From NCBI GenBank assembly GCA_934295165.1, contig CAKRAT010000010.1, positions 1-43,308 of the forward strand: a DNA stretch of 43,308 nt. The letters run 5' to 3'. Origin of the DNA: an uncultured Dorea sp. (lineage in GTDB: Bacteria > Bacillota > Clostridia > Lachnospirales > Lachnospiraceae). The notes under the pieces were generated by a model. The model saw nothing but the letters and a program-made list of their open reading frames with translations, made no database searches and was not told the origin of the DNA. Made by a program: the position numbers and the translations under genes. Each line of letters starts with the position of its first letter. Position 1 is the first letter of the stretch. Below are positions 33,138-43,227 of the stretch, one piece after another.

Positions 33138-36100
33138 CTAATTGAAATATGTCTCTGCTGCCTTCCAGTATAAGTACATTGCTGCCATTGCATTTTTATT
33201 TACTTCACTCGACTTTTCATAATCTAATACACTTTTCGCATAACTCAAAGCACTGTAATTACTTATTACAAGATTTCCAGCTTTAAATGTATGTGTCTCA
33301 TCCAGATCCTGTGCCGCCAGGTTTTTTACTTCTACATAATAAAGTCCATTATTTCCTGATTTGACCGGTTCTGCTTTCTGACCATCGATGTAAAATTCAA
33401 AATCTTCAATATTTCCATCTTTCAACTGATAATATACCCGGATTGTTGTCGTATCTTTCAGCAACAAACTTGCACCATATAATGACAGGTTTTCTTCCTC
33501 GCCCTCTTTCTCATAACCATATGTTACCAAATCTTCTGCAGTAACGGACGAAACATCTGCCAGATTCCCTCCGGCAAGGCTGTCTGTATTATAACCGAAA
33601 AGTTTTTGTGCATAAGCTCCATATGTCAGCATCGCATCAACAATCTCTATCAGCTTCTTATTATCGCTGTTTTTCGCTTCATCTGCATATTTCTGAACGG
33701 AATATTCTTCTTTCCAGGTTTGATTACCTGTTTTCAGGGTCGCCTGTATTGTATCCGTCATCTGCTTGGCATTGACATTACATGTAAATTTATAGCAAGA
33801 GTGGCTTATTCCATTTGAATCTTTTACTTCTGTTGTACCTGCTTTTACTGCATCACTTACTTTTATATTTGAGATTGTCTTTCCGGCAATTGACATTTCC
33901 ATGACCGCAGATGCATCATTTACAATCGTATCATTTAATTCCAAATAGAAATTCACACCAATATCTCCCTCCAGCGTAAGGGAATGTGCCTGAAATCCCA
34001 GATCCACAATTTCTCCTGATCCAGTATTTCCACCAGACTCTGAACCATTTCCTGAGCCGGTTCCGCTTCCTGAACCGCTTCCACTCTCGGAACCACTTCC
34101 GCTTCCTCCGCTTCCGCTATTTCCGCCAGATTCGTTTCCACTTCCACTGTTGCCACCGGAACTGGAACCGCTTCCCGAGCCGGTTCCTCCGCTTCCTGAG
34201 CCTCCACTTCCTGTATCTCCGCCAGAACCGGAGGATGGTTTTTCCATTTCTTTTGCAACCCAGTTAATTGATTTTGCACCATACTTTTGTAACTTATCCG
34301 CTGTCCATTCTGGATTGTTGCCTGGGTAATAGCAAGTAAGCAATACCGTTTTACTATATAATGTATCAAATATATTTTGAGGCATTTGCGGTACGCCCCA
34401 TTCAAAAGTAACTGTTTGCAATTTATAACAATACTCAAAAGTTCCCGTTCGAAGCTCCGTCAATCCGTTTGGAATATTAATCGTTCTTAATTCTGTACAC
34501 CATCTAAATGCATTTGTACCTAATGACTTTAATGTAGAAGGCAATTTTACGGAAGTAAAATCGTAACAAGAATAATATAATCCCCAACTTGACGAATTAC
34601 CACACGCTGTGAATGCTCCATCCCCTATACTCGTTACCCCTTCTGGTATCTCAACACTATTCAATCCCAGACACATTCCAAAGCCATATTTTTCTATTCT
34701 TTTCAGATTCTTCGGAAATTCAACATACTTTAAATATCTGCAATTTTCAAACATGGACTCTGATATCACTTCCATACTCTCCGGCAATTTTACATTTGAA
34801 AACTTGCAAAAATAAAATGCATATTTTCCTATAGATTGAACACTTTCCGCTATACTAATCGTCTCTGCGTTCTGACAATCATAAAATGCATATTCTCCCA
34901 GATGTGTAATACCTTCATTTACCTGTATAGTTTTTATATTATTCCTTTCTTCATACCATGGTGCATATCGAAGCTCTGTTTTGGGATAATCATACATCTC
35001 TCCATTACCGGTTAACGACAGCACACCTTCTTCCGACAATTGCCACGTTATATTCTCACCGCATTTGTGAAAGTCCTTGTCTTCCTCTTCACCTTCATAT
35101 GTCCACTTTAAATCTCCACCAAAATCTTTCGTCGTAATCTCTAACGTATATGTTGTATTATCTTTCGGATAATAACACGTAGCTGTAACCCCGCCAAACG
35201 ATACATCTTTTATCACAGGTGCATCACCCGTAAATACAACTTCGTTTAATGCTTTGCAATTATAAAATGCATAATTATCCACAAGGCTAATCTTCTCCGG
35301 AAGAATAATCTTTTCTATCCCTGTACAATTTTGGAAACAGTATGGACTAATTGTAGTCAGTTCATTTGAAAGTACAATCTCATTCAATCCTGTACATCCG
35401 CCAAAAGTCTTTTCCCCCAATATCCTCACTGTATCAGGCAATACAATCTTCTGTAATGATATACACCCGGAAAAAGCACTTTTTTCTATTCTTTCAATTC
35501 CCGTCGGCAGTTCTATTCCATCCAGCTTTTTACACCCGGAAAACACTCCTTCTTCTATCGCAGTCACTTGTCCAGGGATTTCAAATGAAGTTAACTGACT
35601 GCATCCGGAAAAGGCATATTTTTCTATCTGTGTCACATTATCGCTATGGCTGACATCCCTTAATGATGTACAATTCGAAAATGCCTGATAACCAATCTTT
35701 TCTACATCATCCGGGATGGTTATACTGCTCAAACTTGTACAGTCATAAAACATTCCTTCTCCGATTTCTTTTATTTTTGCCGGCAAATGTACCATTTCCA
35801 ATTGTTTTGCTCTACTAAAAACATATTGTCCCATGTTTACTACTGAATCTGGTATATCCATTCTTTTCAGACTTGTACAATTACTGAATGCAAATGTTCC
35901 TATACTCGTTACTCCCTCAGGTATTCTCAAATCCACGACAGATTCACACCCATTAAAAACGTCTTCTCCTATATCAGTCACTGCATCTGGTATTACAATA
36001 CTTTCTAACTTTGTACATCCCGCAAAAAGACCATCTTCCAGCCTTGTAAGGTTTTGAGAAAGTTGAATTTCTTTTACCCCTGTAGAATTATAAAATGCAT

Positions 36101-37223
36101 ATGCACCAAGCGTCTTTATATTGTCAGAAAGTTCTATCTTCGTTAAATTTGTACAACCTGCAAGTGCATATTCTCCAATATTTTGCACACTGTCTGGTAT
36201 ATCAATTTGCCCAAAATCATTATAGGAAAATCCACCTTCACCAATACTTGTTACTGAATTCGGTATTCTAACACTTGTCAAGCGACAATTTCGAAATGTG
36301 TATGGTTTAATCTCTGTTGTCCCATCTGGAATTGTCAAATTCACCAGTTTTGTTCCGTCTATGTATAATTCTGCCTTATTATCACGAGGAGTATTTCCGC
36401 CCCACATAGGTGTCGAAGCCTCGTTTTCAAAGTCTATATTCATCCATACATCCAGGCTCGGAATCGTGACTTTCTGTATCTTTCCGGTCGTTCGAAATGC
36501 GTTCTCATCCACTTTTTTTATTCCGCTTCCCAAAGACACCTGTTTTATTGGAACAACTGAGATAGTATTACATCCATCAAATGCATATTTCTCTATTACT
36601 TCCACAGTGTTCCCAATAACAATCTCTTCCAATGGTATGCATGAGCTATTATAATCTAATCCCGTTTCCATAAATGCATAAGAGCCCACACTTGTTATAC
36701 CATCTTCTATCACAATTTTTTTAATATAACCTCTATAACCACTCCATGGACAAGTTGGGCAATAATATTTCCAATCATATTCATACGAATCCATTGGTCC
36801 TGTCCCAGACACTACAAATGTTCCATCTGAATATAATGTATACGTTGCATTATCCCCACATTTCCCGGTTGTTACAGTTGCTACATTATTCGCTGCGCTT
36901 TCATATGCCGCTGTATCTGCATAACTGTTCCCATATTCATCTGCTTCTTTTTCCTGAGCTGAAGCGGATTCCTGATTTTCTATTTGAGCTTTTTCCGGGG
37001 TCTGTTCAGGAACAGATTCCTGATTTTCTATTTGAGCTTTCTCTTCCGTCTCTGGAACAGACTCCCGATTTTCTATTTGGATTTTCTCCTGAGACTGATT
37101 GATTCCGTTTTCATCTTCTGCATATGTCAATGTCCCCGGAATTACCGTATTCGCAATCGTTGCCATGGTAACAAATGCCGCAAAAATTTTCCGACCTTTT
37201 TCCTTTAAATATTTCCTCCTCAT
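33138..37223 (-). CDS. BspA-like leucine-rich-repeat surface protein (locus B)
   Basis: A 1361-residue secreted protein, start at ATG 37223 (GGAGG lies 6-10 bases before). Signal peptide with cleavage near LTYAED; then a Glu/Gln/Ser linker with three nearly identical 13-16-residue units (KAQIENQESVPE type). Residues ~120-1010 hold some twenty-five LRR_5/TpLRR repeats of the type IPDSVTSIGEYAFSGCTSL, in two blocks, each opened by a CGDN/CGEN..Y.L..DG....G.G.M module. A ~75-residue Gly/Ser linker follows, then a ~280-residue C-terminal domain (GDIGVNFYLELND ... YWKAAETYFN) common in Lachnospiraceae BspA proteins. No sorting motif. BspA-like proteins bind host matrix or other bacteria. The gene starts 100 bp after glmS without a clear terminator or promoter between them. 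Confidence 0.9.
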   Translation of the reverse strand: MRRKYLKEKGRKIFAAFVTMATIANTVIPGTLTYAEDENGINQSQEKIQIENRESVPETEEKAQIENQESVPEQTPEKAQIENQESASAQEKEADEYGNSYADTAAYESAANNVATVTTGKCGDNATYTLYSDGTFVVSGTGPMDSYEYDWKYYCPTCPWSGYRGYIKKIVIEDGITSVGSYAFMETGLDYNSSCIPLEEIVIGNTVEVIEKYAFDGCNTISVVPIKQVSLGSGIKKVDENAFRTTGKIQKVTIPSLDVWMNIDFENEASTPMWGGNTPRDNKAELYIDGTKLVNLTIPDGTTEIKPYTFRNCRLTSVRIPNSVTSIGEGGFSYNDFGQIDIPDSVQNIGEYALAGCTNLTKIELSDNIKTLGAYAFYNSTGVKEIQLSQNLTRLEDGLFAGCTKLESIVIPDAVTDIGEDVFNGCESVVDLRIPEGVTSIGTFAFSNCTSLKRMDIPDSVVNMGQYVFSRAKQLEMVHLPAKIKEIGEGMFYDCTSLSSITIPDDVEKIGYQAFSNCTSLRDVSHSDNVTQIEKYAFSGCSQLTSFEIPGQVTAIEEGVFSGCKKLDGIELPTGIERIEKSAFSGCISLQKIVLPDTVRILGEKTFGGCTGLNEIVLSNELTTISPYCFQNCTGIEKIILPEKISLVDNYAFYNCKALNEVVFTGDAPVIKDVSFGGVTATCYYPKDNTTYTLEITTKDFGGDLKWTYEGEEEDKDFHKCGENITWQLSEEGVLSLTGNGEMYDYPKTELRYAPWYEERNNIKTIQVNEGITHLGEYAFYDCQNAETISIAESVQSIGKYAFYFCKFSNVKLPESMEVISESMFENCRYLKYVEFPKNLKRIEKYGFGMCLGLNSVEIPEGVTSIGDGAFTACGNSSSWGLYYSCYDFTSVKLPSTLKSLGTNAFRWCTELRTINIPNGLTELRTGTFEYCYKLQTVTFEWGVPQMPQNIFDTLYSKTVLLTCYYPGNNPEWTADKLQKYGAKSINWVAKEMEKPSSGSGGDTGSGGSGSGGTGSGSGSSSGGNSGSGNESGGNSGSGGSGSGSESGSGSGSGTGSGNGSESGGNTGSGEIVDLGFQAHSLTLEGDIGVNFYLELNDTIVNDASAVMEMSIAGKTISNIKVSDAVKAGTTEVKDSNGISHSCYKFTCNVNAKQMTDTIQATLKTGNQTWKEEYSVQKYADEAKNSDNKKLIEIVDAMLTYGAYAQKLFGYNTDSLAGGNLADVSSVTAEDLVTYGYEKEGEEENLSLYGASLLLKDTTTIRVYYQLKDGNIEDFEFYIDGQKAEPVKSGNNGLYYVEVKNLAAQDLDETHTFKAGNLVISNYSALSYAKSVLDYEKSSEVNKNAMAAMYLYWKAAETYFN

Positions 37224-37322
37224 ACATTCCTCCATAACTTTTCATCCTATGCCAACTTTTACACTCCCAAGCCTTATCTTTAAATATTTAATTGTATTAA
37301 CCCCCAGAAAACCTCTTCTTTC

Positions 37323-39161
37323 CTATTCCACCGTAACACTCTTAGCCAGATTTCTCGGCTTATCCACATCCAGACCTTTCGCAACGGATACATAATATCC
37401 CATCAACTGCAATGGAATCACAGCAAGTGATGTTGCAAAATGTTCATCCGTCTCCGGAATATATACCGTAAAGTCTGCGCTTTCTTCTATATTGTAATTA
37501 CCTGCTGTTGTAAGTCCCATCAGATATGCACCACGGCTCTTGCATTCTACCATGTTGCTGACTGTCTTTTCGAATAATGCAGATTGTGTCAGCACACCAA
37601 TTACAAGTGTTCCATCTTCGATCAAAGAAATCGTTCCGTGCTTTAATTCTCCAGCTGCATATGCCTCTGAATGAATGTAACTGATTTCTTTCATCTTCAG
37701 GCTGCCTTCCATACAGATTGCATAGTCGATTCCACGTCCGACAAAGAATACATCTTTTGCATTCATCTGCTTTGCTGCGAACCACTGGATACGTTCTTTA
37801 TCTTCCAGGATTCTCTCAATCTTCTCCGGGATCTGCTGCATATCTGCTATATAACCTGCGTACTGCTCTTCTGCGATCTGCCCACGGATCTTTGCAAACT
37901 GTACTGCAAGTGTATACATGGCAATCAACTGTGTACTGTACGCCTTTGTCGTTGCAACGGATATCTCCGGTCCTGCCAGTGTATAGAATACATTCTCTGC
38001 TTCACGGGCAATAGAAGAACCTACCACATTCACGATTCCAAGCGTCTTAATGCCTCTCGCCTTTGCTTCACGGAGAGCTGCCAGACTGTCTGCCGTCTCA
38101 CCGGACTGACTGATCACGATTACCAGTGTATTCTTGTCCAGAATCGGATTTCGGTAACGGAATTCTGATGCCAGTTCTACTCTTACCGGTATTCTTGCCA
38201 GATCTTCCAGCACATACTGTCCGACCATACCAACATGATATGCCGATCCACATGCAACGATCTGGATCGCACTGATATTCTTGATCTCGTCATCCGAAAG
38301 ACCTACTTCCGAAAGATCAATCACACCATCTTTTAATACCGAATTCAATGTGTCTGCAACTACCTTCGGCTGTTCGTGGATCTCTTTCATCATGAAATGC
38401 TCATAGCCGCCTTTTTCTGCTGCTTCTGCATCCCACTCAATCTTCTTGCACTCTTTTTCGATCTCGTCTCCATCCAGGTTGTAGAATGTAATCTCCCCTT
38501 TGCGGACACGCGCCATCTCCTGATTACCGATATAATATACATTTCTTGTATATTTCAAAATAGCCGGTACATCGGATGCAATATAAGACTCTCCATCTGC
38601 CACACCAAGAATCATCGGGCTGTCTTTTCTTGCAACGTAGATCTCTTCCGGGAAATCTTTGAACATCATAACCAGAGCATACGAACCTCTGATACGGACG
38701 ATTGCATGATTGACTGCCTCTACCGGATCTCCGCTGTATTTCTTATAATAATAATCTACCAACTTTACTGCTACCTCTGTATCCGTCTCAGAGTAAAATG
38801 TATATCCTTTACGGACTAATTTACTCTTCAGTTCCTGATAGTTCTCGATAATACCATTATGTACCGCTACCACATTGCCATCATCACTGACATGCGGATG
38901 TGCATTATTCTCAGACGGTTCACCATGTGTTGCCCATCTGGTATGTCCGATTCCACAGGTTCCCTTTACAGACTTTCCACCGTTCGTCTTCTCTGCTAAG
39001 ATCTTCAGACGTCCTTTCGCCTTTAATACTTCTGCATCTTTTGATCCGTCCCTTACTGCAATACCCGATGAATCATATCCACGATATTCCAGTTTCGACA
39101 ATCCGTCTAAAAGAATCGGTGCTGCCTGATGTTCCCCTGTAAATCCTACTATTCCACACAT
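37323..39161 (-). CDS. glmS: glucosamine-6-phosphate synthase (isomerizing)
   Basis: A 612-residue cytosolic enzyme that makes glucosamine 6-phosphate from fructose 6-phosphate and glutamine, the entry to amino-sugar and peptidoglycan synthesis. Cys2 (MCGIVGF) is the glutaminase nucleophile after loss of Met; YRGYDSSG, GIGHTRWATHG and HNGIIENY are the substrate loops. Two SIS domains follow, with ACGSAYH, SQSGETADSL, the ATTKAYSTQ loop and the terminal DKPRNLAKSVTVE. Full length and intact. It lies 73 bp after glmM on the same transcript; that gap is too short for a glmS ribozyme. Confidence 0.97.
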   Translation of the reverse strand: MCGIVGFTGEHQAAPILLDGLSKLEYRGYDSSGIAVRDGSKDAEVLKAKGRLKILAEKTNGGKSVKGTCGIGHTRWATHGEPSENNAHPHVSDDGNVVAVHNGIIENYQELKSKLVRKGYTFYSETDTEVAVKLVDYYYKKYSGDPVEAVNHAIVRIRGSYALVMMFKDFPEEIYVARKDSPMILGVADGESYIASDVPAILKYTRNVYYIGNQEMARVRKGEITFYNLDGDEIEKECKKIEWDAEAAEKGGYEHFMMKEIHEQPKVVADTLNSVLKDGVIDLSEVGLSDDEIKNISAIQIVACGSAYHVGMVGQYVLEDLARIPVRVELASEFRYRNPILDKNTLVIVISQSGETADSLAALREAKARGIKTLGIVNVVGSSIAREAENVFYTLAGPEISVATTKAYSTQLIAMYTLAVQFAKIRGQIAEEQYAGYIADMQQIPEKIERILEDKERIQWFAAKQMNAKDVFFVGRGIDYAICMEGSLKMKEISYIHSEAYAAGELKHGTISLIEDGTLVIGVLTQSALFEKTVSNMVECKSRGAYLMGLTTAGNYNIEESADFTVYIPETDEHFATSLAVIPLQLMGYYVSVAKGLDVDKPRNLAKSVTVE

Positions 39162-39234
39162 ATTACTTTTCTCCTCTGTACTTTCCTTCTTCTACCCATA
39201 CAATCTATGTCACATAAGCTATGTACGCAAATAT

Positions 39235-40623
39235 CTATGCCGCCGCATATCCTTTTTCTTTTACCACACGGACCACCTGGTCTACATATTGTCTGCAGAT
39301 TTCTTCTGTCTCTGCTTCTACCATCACACGCAGTACCGGTTCTGTTCCTGATTCGCGTACCAGAATACGTCCTGTATCTCCAAGTGCGTCTGTCACAGCC
39401 TGTACAGCTGCCTGCACATCCGCATCATCCTGCGCTGCCTTCTTATCTGTTACACGGACATTCTCCAGTACCTGTGGATAGATGGTCAGGTCTTCCATCA
39501 GTTCACTCATTTTCTTCTTTTTCCCAAGCATTGCCTGCATCATCTTAAGACTCGTCAGGATTCCATCACCTGTAGACGCATATTTTGAGAAAATAATATG
39601 ACCGGACTGTTCTCCTCCGAGAATACAATTGTTCTTCATCATATATTCATATACATACTTATCTCCGACTGCGGTCTTTGCATAACCTATTCCAGCCTCA
39701 TCGAATGCCTTGTATAAGCCAAAATTCGACATTACGGTCGTTACAACTGTATTATTCTCCAGCTTGCCACGCTCTTTCATATATTTTCCGTAAATATAAA
39801 GGATCGCATCACCATCAACCAGATGTCCCTTTTCATCCACGCAAAGGCATCTGTCTGCATCACCGTCATAAGCAAATCCGACATCCAGCCCTTTTTCAAC
39901 AACGAATTTCTGTAGCCCCTCAATGTGTGTAGAACCTGCATTATTATTGATATTCGTTCCATTTGGCTCGGCATTGATCACATAAGTCTTCGCTCCAAGT
40001 GCATCAAATACAGACTTTGCAACATTCCATGCACTTCCGTTGGCACAGTCCAGTCCGACTTTTATACCTTTGAATGAGTAGATTCCCAGAGAGATCAGAT
40101 ATCCTATGTAACGGTTTCTTCCAGACACATAATCCACGGTACGGCCAATCTTCGATGTGTGTGCAAATGGGATTTCCGCATATTTCTGTCCGAATACTTC
40201 CAGGTTTCCATCCAGATATGCTTCTACCAGAGCAATCGTCTCTTCTTCCATCTTCTCGCCATTGCCATTGATCAGCTTGATTCCGTTATCATAGTATGGA
40301 TTATGGCTGGCTGAAATCATGATACCGCAGTCGAACTCGTCCACTCTTGCAACATAAGCTACGGACGGTGTCGTCGTTACATGTAATAAATAAGCATCTG
40401 CTCCCGATGCCACCAGTCCTCCAACCAATGTGTATTCAAACATATAGCTGGATCGTCTGGTATCCTTTCCGATTACGATACGAACCGAGGATTCTTCCCC
40501 TTTCTGTCTTTTCAGTTCACCATAGTACCAGCCGAGGAAGCGGCCGATCTTATAGGCATAGTCTGCTGTTAAGTTGTTATTGGCTTCTCCACGGAAGCCG
40601 TCTGTTCCGAAGTATTTTCCCAT
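39235..40623 (-). CDS. glmM: phosphoglucosamine mutase
   Basis: A 462-residue enzyme converting glucosamine 6-phosphate to glucosamine 1-phosphate, the step after GlmS. The phosphoserine loop ISASHNP has its serine at residue 106; the metal loop is YDGDADR; the sugar loop is GGEQSGH; the phosphate-binding loop is RESGTEPVLRVMVE. Normal length. First gene of the glmM-glmS operon, with promoter 40701-40729 and an AAAGGA site 12 bases before the ATG. Confidence 0.95.
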   Translation of the reverse strand: MGKYFGTDGFRGEANNNLTADYAYKIGRFLGWYYGELKRQKGEESSVRIVIGKDTRRSSYMFEYTLVGGLVASGADAYLLHVTTTPSVAYVARVDEFDCGIMISASHNPYYDNGIKLINGNGEKMEEETIALVEAYLDGNLEVFGQKYAEIPFAHTSKIGRTVDYVSGRNRYIGYLISLGIYSFKGIKVGLDCANGSAWNVAKSVFDALGAKTYVINAEPNGTNINNNAGSTHIEGLQKFVVEKGLDVGFAYDGDADRCLCVDEKGHLVDGDAILYIYGKYMKERGKLENNTVVTTVMSNFGLYKAFDEAGIGYAKTAVGDKYVYEYMMKNNCILGGEQSGHIIFSKYASTGDGILTSLKMMQAMLGKKKKMSELMEDLTIYPQVLENVRVTDKKAAQDDADVQAAVQAVTDALGDTGRILVRESGTEPVLRVMVEAETEEICRQYVDQVVRVVKEKGYAAA

Positions 40624-40700
40624 TATATATTTTTTCCTTTCAAATGTATCTTTTATATCTTTATTATAATCCTCTTTTGTAGAGTCCTAATACGGATTTT

Positions 40701-40729
40701 AGTATAACAGATTCTTTATAATATGTCCA
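40701..40729 (-). promoter_or_regulatory. promoter of glmM-glmS
   Basis: TGGACA (40724-40729) and TATACT (40701-40706) on the minus strand, 17 bases apart, about 70 bases before the glmM start. Confidence 0.7.
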
Positions 40730-40810
40730 AAATATATTACTCATTTTAGGAAGTTGTTCGCTCCAAATTTACTGAAGCTATATATTTCTGGTGATGGATT
40801 TCATCCCAGA

Positions 40811-42286
40811 TTATCTTTTTCTCACCAACAATTCTCGTCTTATTGCTTCGCTTACCCCTGTCCAGTCTGCATAAGTCAGGTCAGCTTCCGCAAGCATCTC
40901 TATAATATCATTGTCTTCTAAATCAAACTGCGTAAGTTTCACATCATCCAATTTCGTTCCATCCATAAGGCACCCCACCCAGTTCGCACTGAATATCTTT
41001 GCTCCGGTAAAGTCGGCTCTGCTAAGATCTGCCTGATTAAAATCTGCACTCAGAACTATCACCCCGTCAAAATTTGACGCTGTAAGATCTGACGCACCAA
41101 ATCTGGTTCCGTTTAATACTGTTTTGCAAAAATATGCACCTTCCAAATCCGCAAGTTCAAAATTAGCATCTTCTAATTCTGCCCTGGTAAAATCGGCCGT
41201 CGCCAAGTGTGCTCCCGAAAAATCTGTCCCATGTAAATCTGCATTACTGAAATCTGCTTTATCTGCCGTGACCATACATAAAGAAGCATCCGCCATAAAA
41301 CAATTCTGAAATGACACATGCGACAAAATACTATTTTCTAAACAACTATTTTCTAATCTAACATTATCAAACTGCCATTCTCTTAAATCTGCTTCAGATA
41401 AATCCACACAAGACAAATCCATTTCTGTATATTGTTTTATAAAATTTGCCTGTATACTTTTTAAATTATCTTCATATATTCGCACCATATCCATACATTC
41501 ACTATAAGAGTGTACTTCTATTCTTGCTTTTTCCCCCTGTCTGCCATTAAAGAAAGGATAATCTTTACAAAATCCTCTCATAATCACATCTTCTAAAATC
41601 TTGGAAAACTGTTTTTGTGTTATCTTTTTCTGATCTACATACAAATTTTCATTTTTTATAATCTCACCCATGAACCTTAAAATTTCAACATTTAACACAT
41701 TATCAGAAAGAACATAAAATAACTTTTGCATCATGTCTGCATCATCCGATTCCTTTACACTTCTATATAAAGCTTCTATTATTGAGATTGCCGCTAAATA
41801 TTCATAAAATGTCTTATGGATAAATTCTATCTCCGACTGCTGCCAGTCCATCTCGTCCAATTCTTCTCTCAAAAAGAACAGCAGCACTAACTTAGATGGA
41901 TTATCTTCCTGATGTATCTGAATCCATCTCCTGCATAATTCTTCATGTCCCATAGATTTACAATACTCATAGATCTGACCGATTCCCACTGATCTGCTAT
42001 TGTATTTGTAAGCGCATCCGCCTAAATCATGCAACATCTGCTGATATTCCAGATATTCTTTCGATTTAAAATAAATCTCCCGTTCAGAAACACGATTGTA
42101 TTCCCTGGTATATATATGTTTAAAGATTGCATCGTACAGTTCTGCCGTATTCTTAAAATCTTCAAATCTACAATCCGTATGACGAATTGTCCAGACAACC
42201 AGAAACATCAACAACGGTGATTTACTTAATTCTTCGAAGCGAGAATTGCCTAAAGGCATTTGATAATCAATCTCAAATGCCTTCAT
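40811..42286 (-). CDS. NACHT-pentapeptide protein, C-terminal half (after in-frame TGA)
   Basis: A 491-codon frame that continues the reading frame of 42296-43150 after a single TGA and three codons. Its first ~100 residues (LSKSPLLMFLVVWTIR and onward) are the helical/winged part that normally follows the NACHT ATPase core in one polypeptide, so it is not a stand-alone protein by origin. Residues ~100-285 are helical. Residues ~290-470 are about 30 pentapeptide units of the A(D/N)Lxx type (ADFSNADLHGTDFSGAHLAT), forming a right-handed quadrilateral beta-helix, the likely sensor. A GAGG lies 8 bases before ATG 42286, so re-initiation after the TGA is possible and a two-chain protein could still form. 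Confidence 0.7.
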   Translation of the reverse strand: MKAFEIDYQMPLGNSRFEELSKSPLLMFLVVWTIRHTDCRFEDFKNTAELYDAIFKHIYTREYNRVSEREIYFKSKEYLEYQQMLHDLGGCAYKYNSRSVGIGQIYEYCKSMGHEELCRRWIQIHQEDNPSKLVLLFFLREELDEMDWQQSEIEFIHKTFYEYLAAISIIEALYRSVKESDDADMMQKLFYVLSDNVLNVEILRFMGEIIKNENLYVDQKKITQKQFSKILEDVIMRGFCKDYPFFNGRQGEKARIEVHSYSECMDMVRIYEDNLKSIQANFIKQYTEMDLSCVDLSEADLREWQFDNVRLENSCLENSILSHVSFQNCFMADASLCMVTADKADFSNADLHGTDFSGAHLATADFTRAELEDANFELADLEGAYFCKTVLNGTRFGASDLTASNFDGVIVLSADFNQADLSRADFTGAKIFSANWVGCLMDGTKLDDVKLTQFDLEDNDIIEMLAEADLTYADWTGVSEAIRRELLVRKR

Positions 42287-42295
42287 TAATTTTCC

Positions 42296-43150
42296 TCAAT
42301 ACAACTCCCTCAAATCTTCTTCCTGCAAATTGCAAGGATCATATACCTCTTTTTCTTCATTAATAATCATATATTCGTCCAGAAACAACGGCATGATTTC
42401 CAATTCTTCACACTGAATTTCTTCTACTACCTGTTGAATAATCTGAGTCCTTCCACTCACTATACATGCACATGATACTGGCCAGTCATACATTTCCAAT
42501 TCCCGTACCAATTCCTGCGATTTTTCATATACCTTATATTTTATTTCATCCAGTCCATCCAGTATTAAAAGACGTTTTCCCGTACAGGCTGTATCCCAAA
42601 AGTACGGATATTCTTTCTTTATGTAACTTCTAACCGTCTCCAATGCACTCTCTGTCTCAACAAACAACAATCTATGCAGTTCAACAAATGCAACCAAACC
42701 ATCTGTTTTTTCTCGAGCGGTCATTGTTGCTGCAACCATTTTAACCAGTGATGATTTTCCACTCCCCGGTTCGCCATGCAGCATCAATAGTGGCGGCATT
42801 TCCTGTTCATACCATTTCCATATATATTCCGTTGTGTCAACAATTTGGGAACGTCCATTCAACCGGCCACCTGGCATATTACATTCCTGCAATTTTCCAT
42901 GCATGGAAATGTAGATTTGCTGCAAGGTGATATCTTCTTTTAAAATGCTCTGAAAAATCTGCTTTCTGATTTTTTCCTGCGTCTTTTCTTGCTGTAGCTT
43001 TTTCTGCTGCTTTTCGGTATTTCGTTCAGATTTTTTCTGGTTCTGCTGTTGCTCCATATATCTTATAATCTGTTTTGTAATATTCTCGTCCCTTGCAGTT
43101 ATCTGTTCCTGCAGACTTCCCATCATTTGCAGCATATACCAGTCACGCAA
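42296..43150 (-). CDS. NACHT-type NTPase, N-terminal half (ends at in-frame TGA)
   Basis: 284 residues from a TTG at 43150 (first ATG at 43135; the true start is uncertain because the frame stays open to 43234 with coding-like sequence such as VWYRQFYGEIVERAAL and no good start). An N-terminal Gln/Lys-rich coiled coil (~12-70) is followed by the NACHT core: Walker A GEPGSGKSS at 126-134 and Walker B LLILDGLDE at 194-202, then SGRTQ, the sensor-1-like strand. The frame ends at TGA 42296-42298 and resumes in phase at ATG 42286. NACHT proteins with repeat sensors are widespread anti-phage or signalling ATPases. Either a pseudogene by nonsense mutation or a split gene. Confidence 0.7.
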   Translation of the reverse strand: MRDWYMLQMMGSLQEQITARDENITKQIIRYMEQQQNQKKSERNTEKQQKKLQQEKTQEKIRKQIFQSILKEDITLQQIYISMHGKLQECNMPGGRLNGRSQIVDTTEYIWKWYEQEMPPLLMLHGEPGSGKSSLVKMVAATMTAREKTDGLVAFVELHRLLFVETESALETVRSYIKKEYPYFWDTACTGKRLLILDGLDEIKYKVYEKSQELVRELEMYDWPVSCACIVSGRTQIIQQVVEEIQCEELEIMPLFLDEYMIINEEKEVYDPCNLQEEDLRELY

Positions 43151-43227
43151 TGCCGCTCTCTCTACAATCTCGCCATAAAACTGTCTGTACCATACTTTTA
43201 CATTTCTTCCTGCAATCGGATTCGGGT

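Noticed and set aside
34029..34220. Short tandem DNA repeats resembling a CRISPR or minisatellite
   Set aside because: The repetition is the coding sequence of a Gly/Ser linker (GSGSG units); there is no repeat-spacer periodicity. No CRISPR array was seen anywhere.
33953..34438. 161-codon minus-strand ORF with Glu/Ala/Val repeats inside the BspA-like gene
   Set aside because: It is the frame shadow of the Gly/Ser-coding linker of the surface protein.
39162..39234. glmS ribozyme ahead of glmS
   Set aside because: The glmM-glmS gap is 73 bases, too short for the ~150-base ribozyme, and no recognisable core is seen.
24361..42298. Alternative genetic code or stop-codon recoding to explain the two in-frame stops
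   Set aside because: TAG and TGA both serve as normal ends of other genes here (TGA for peptide A2, TAG for peptide B), and the two interruptions use different codons, so nonsense mutation or sequence error is simpler.
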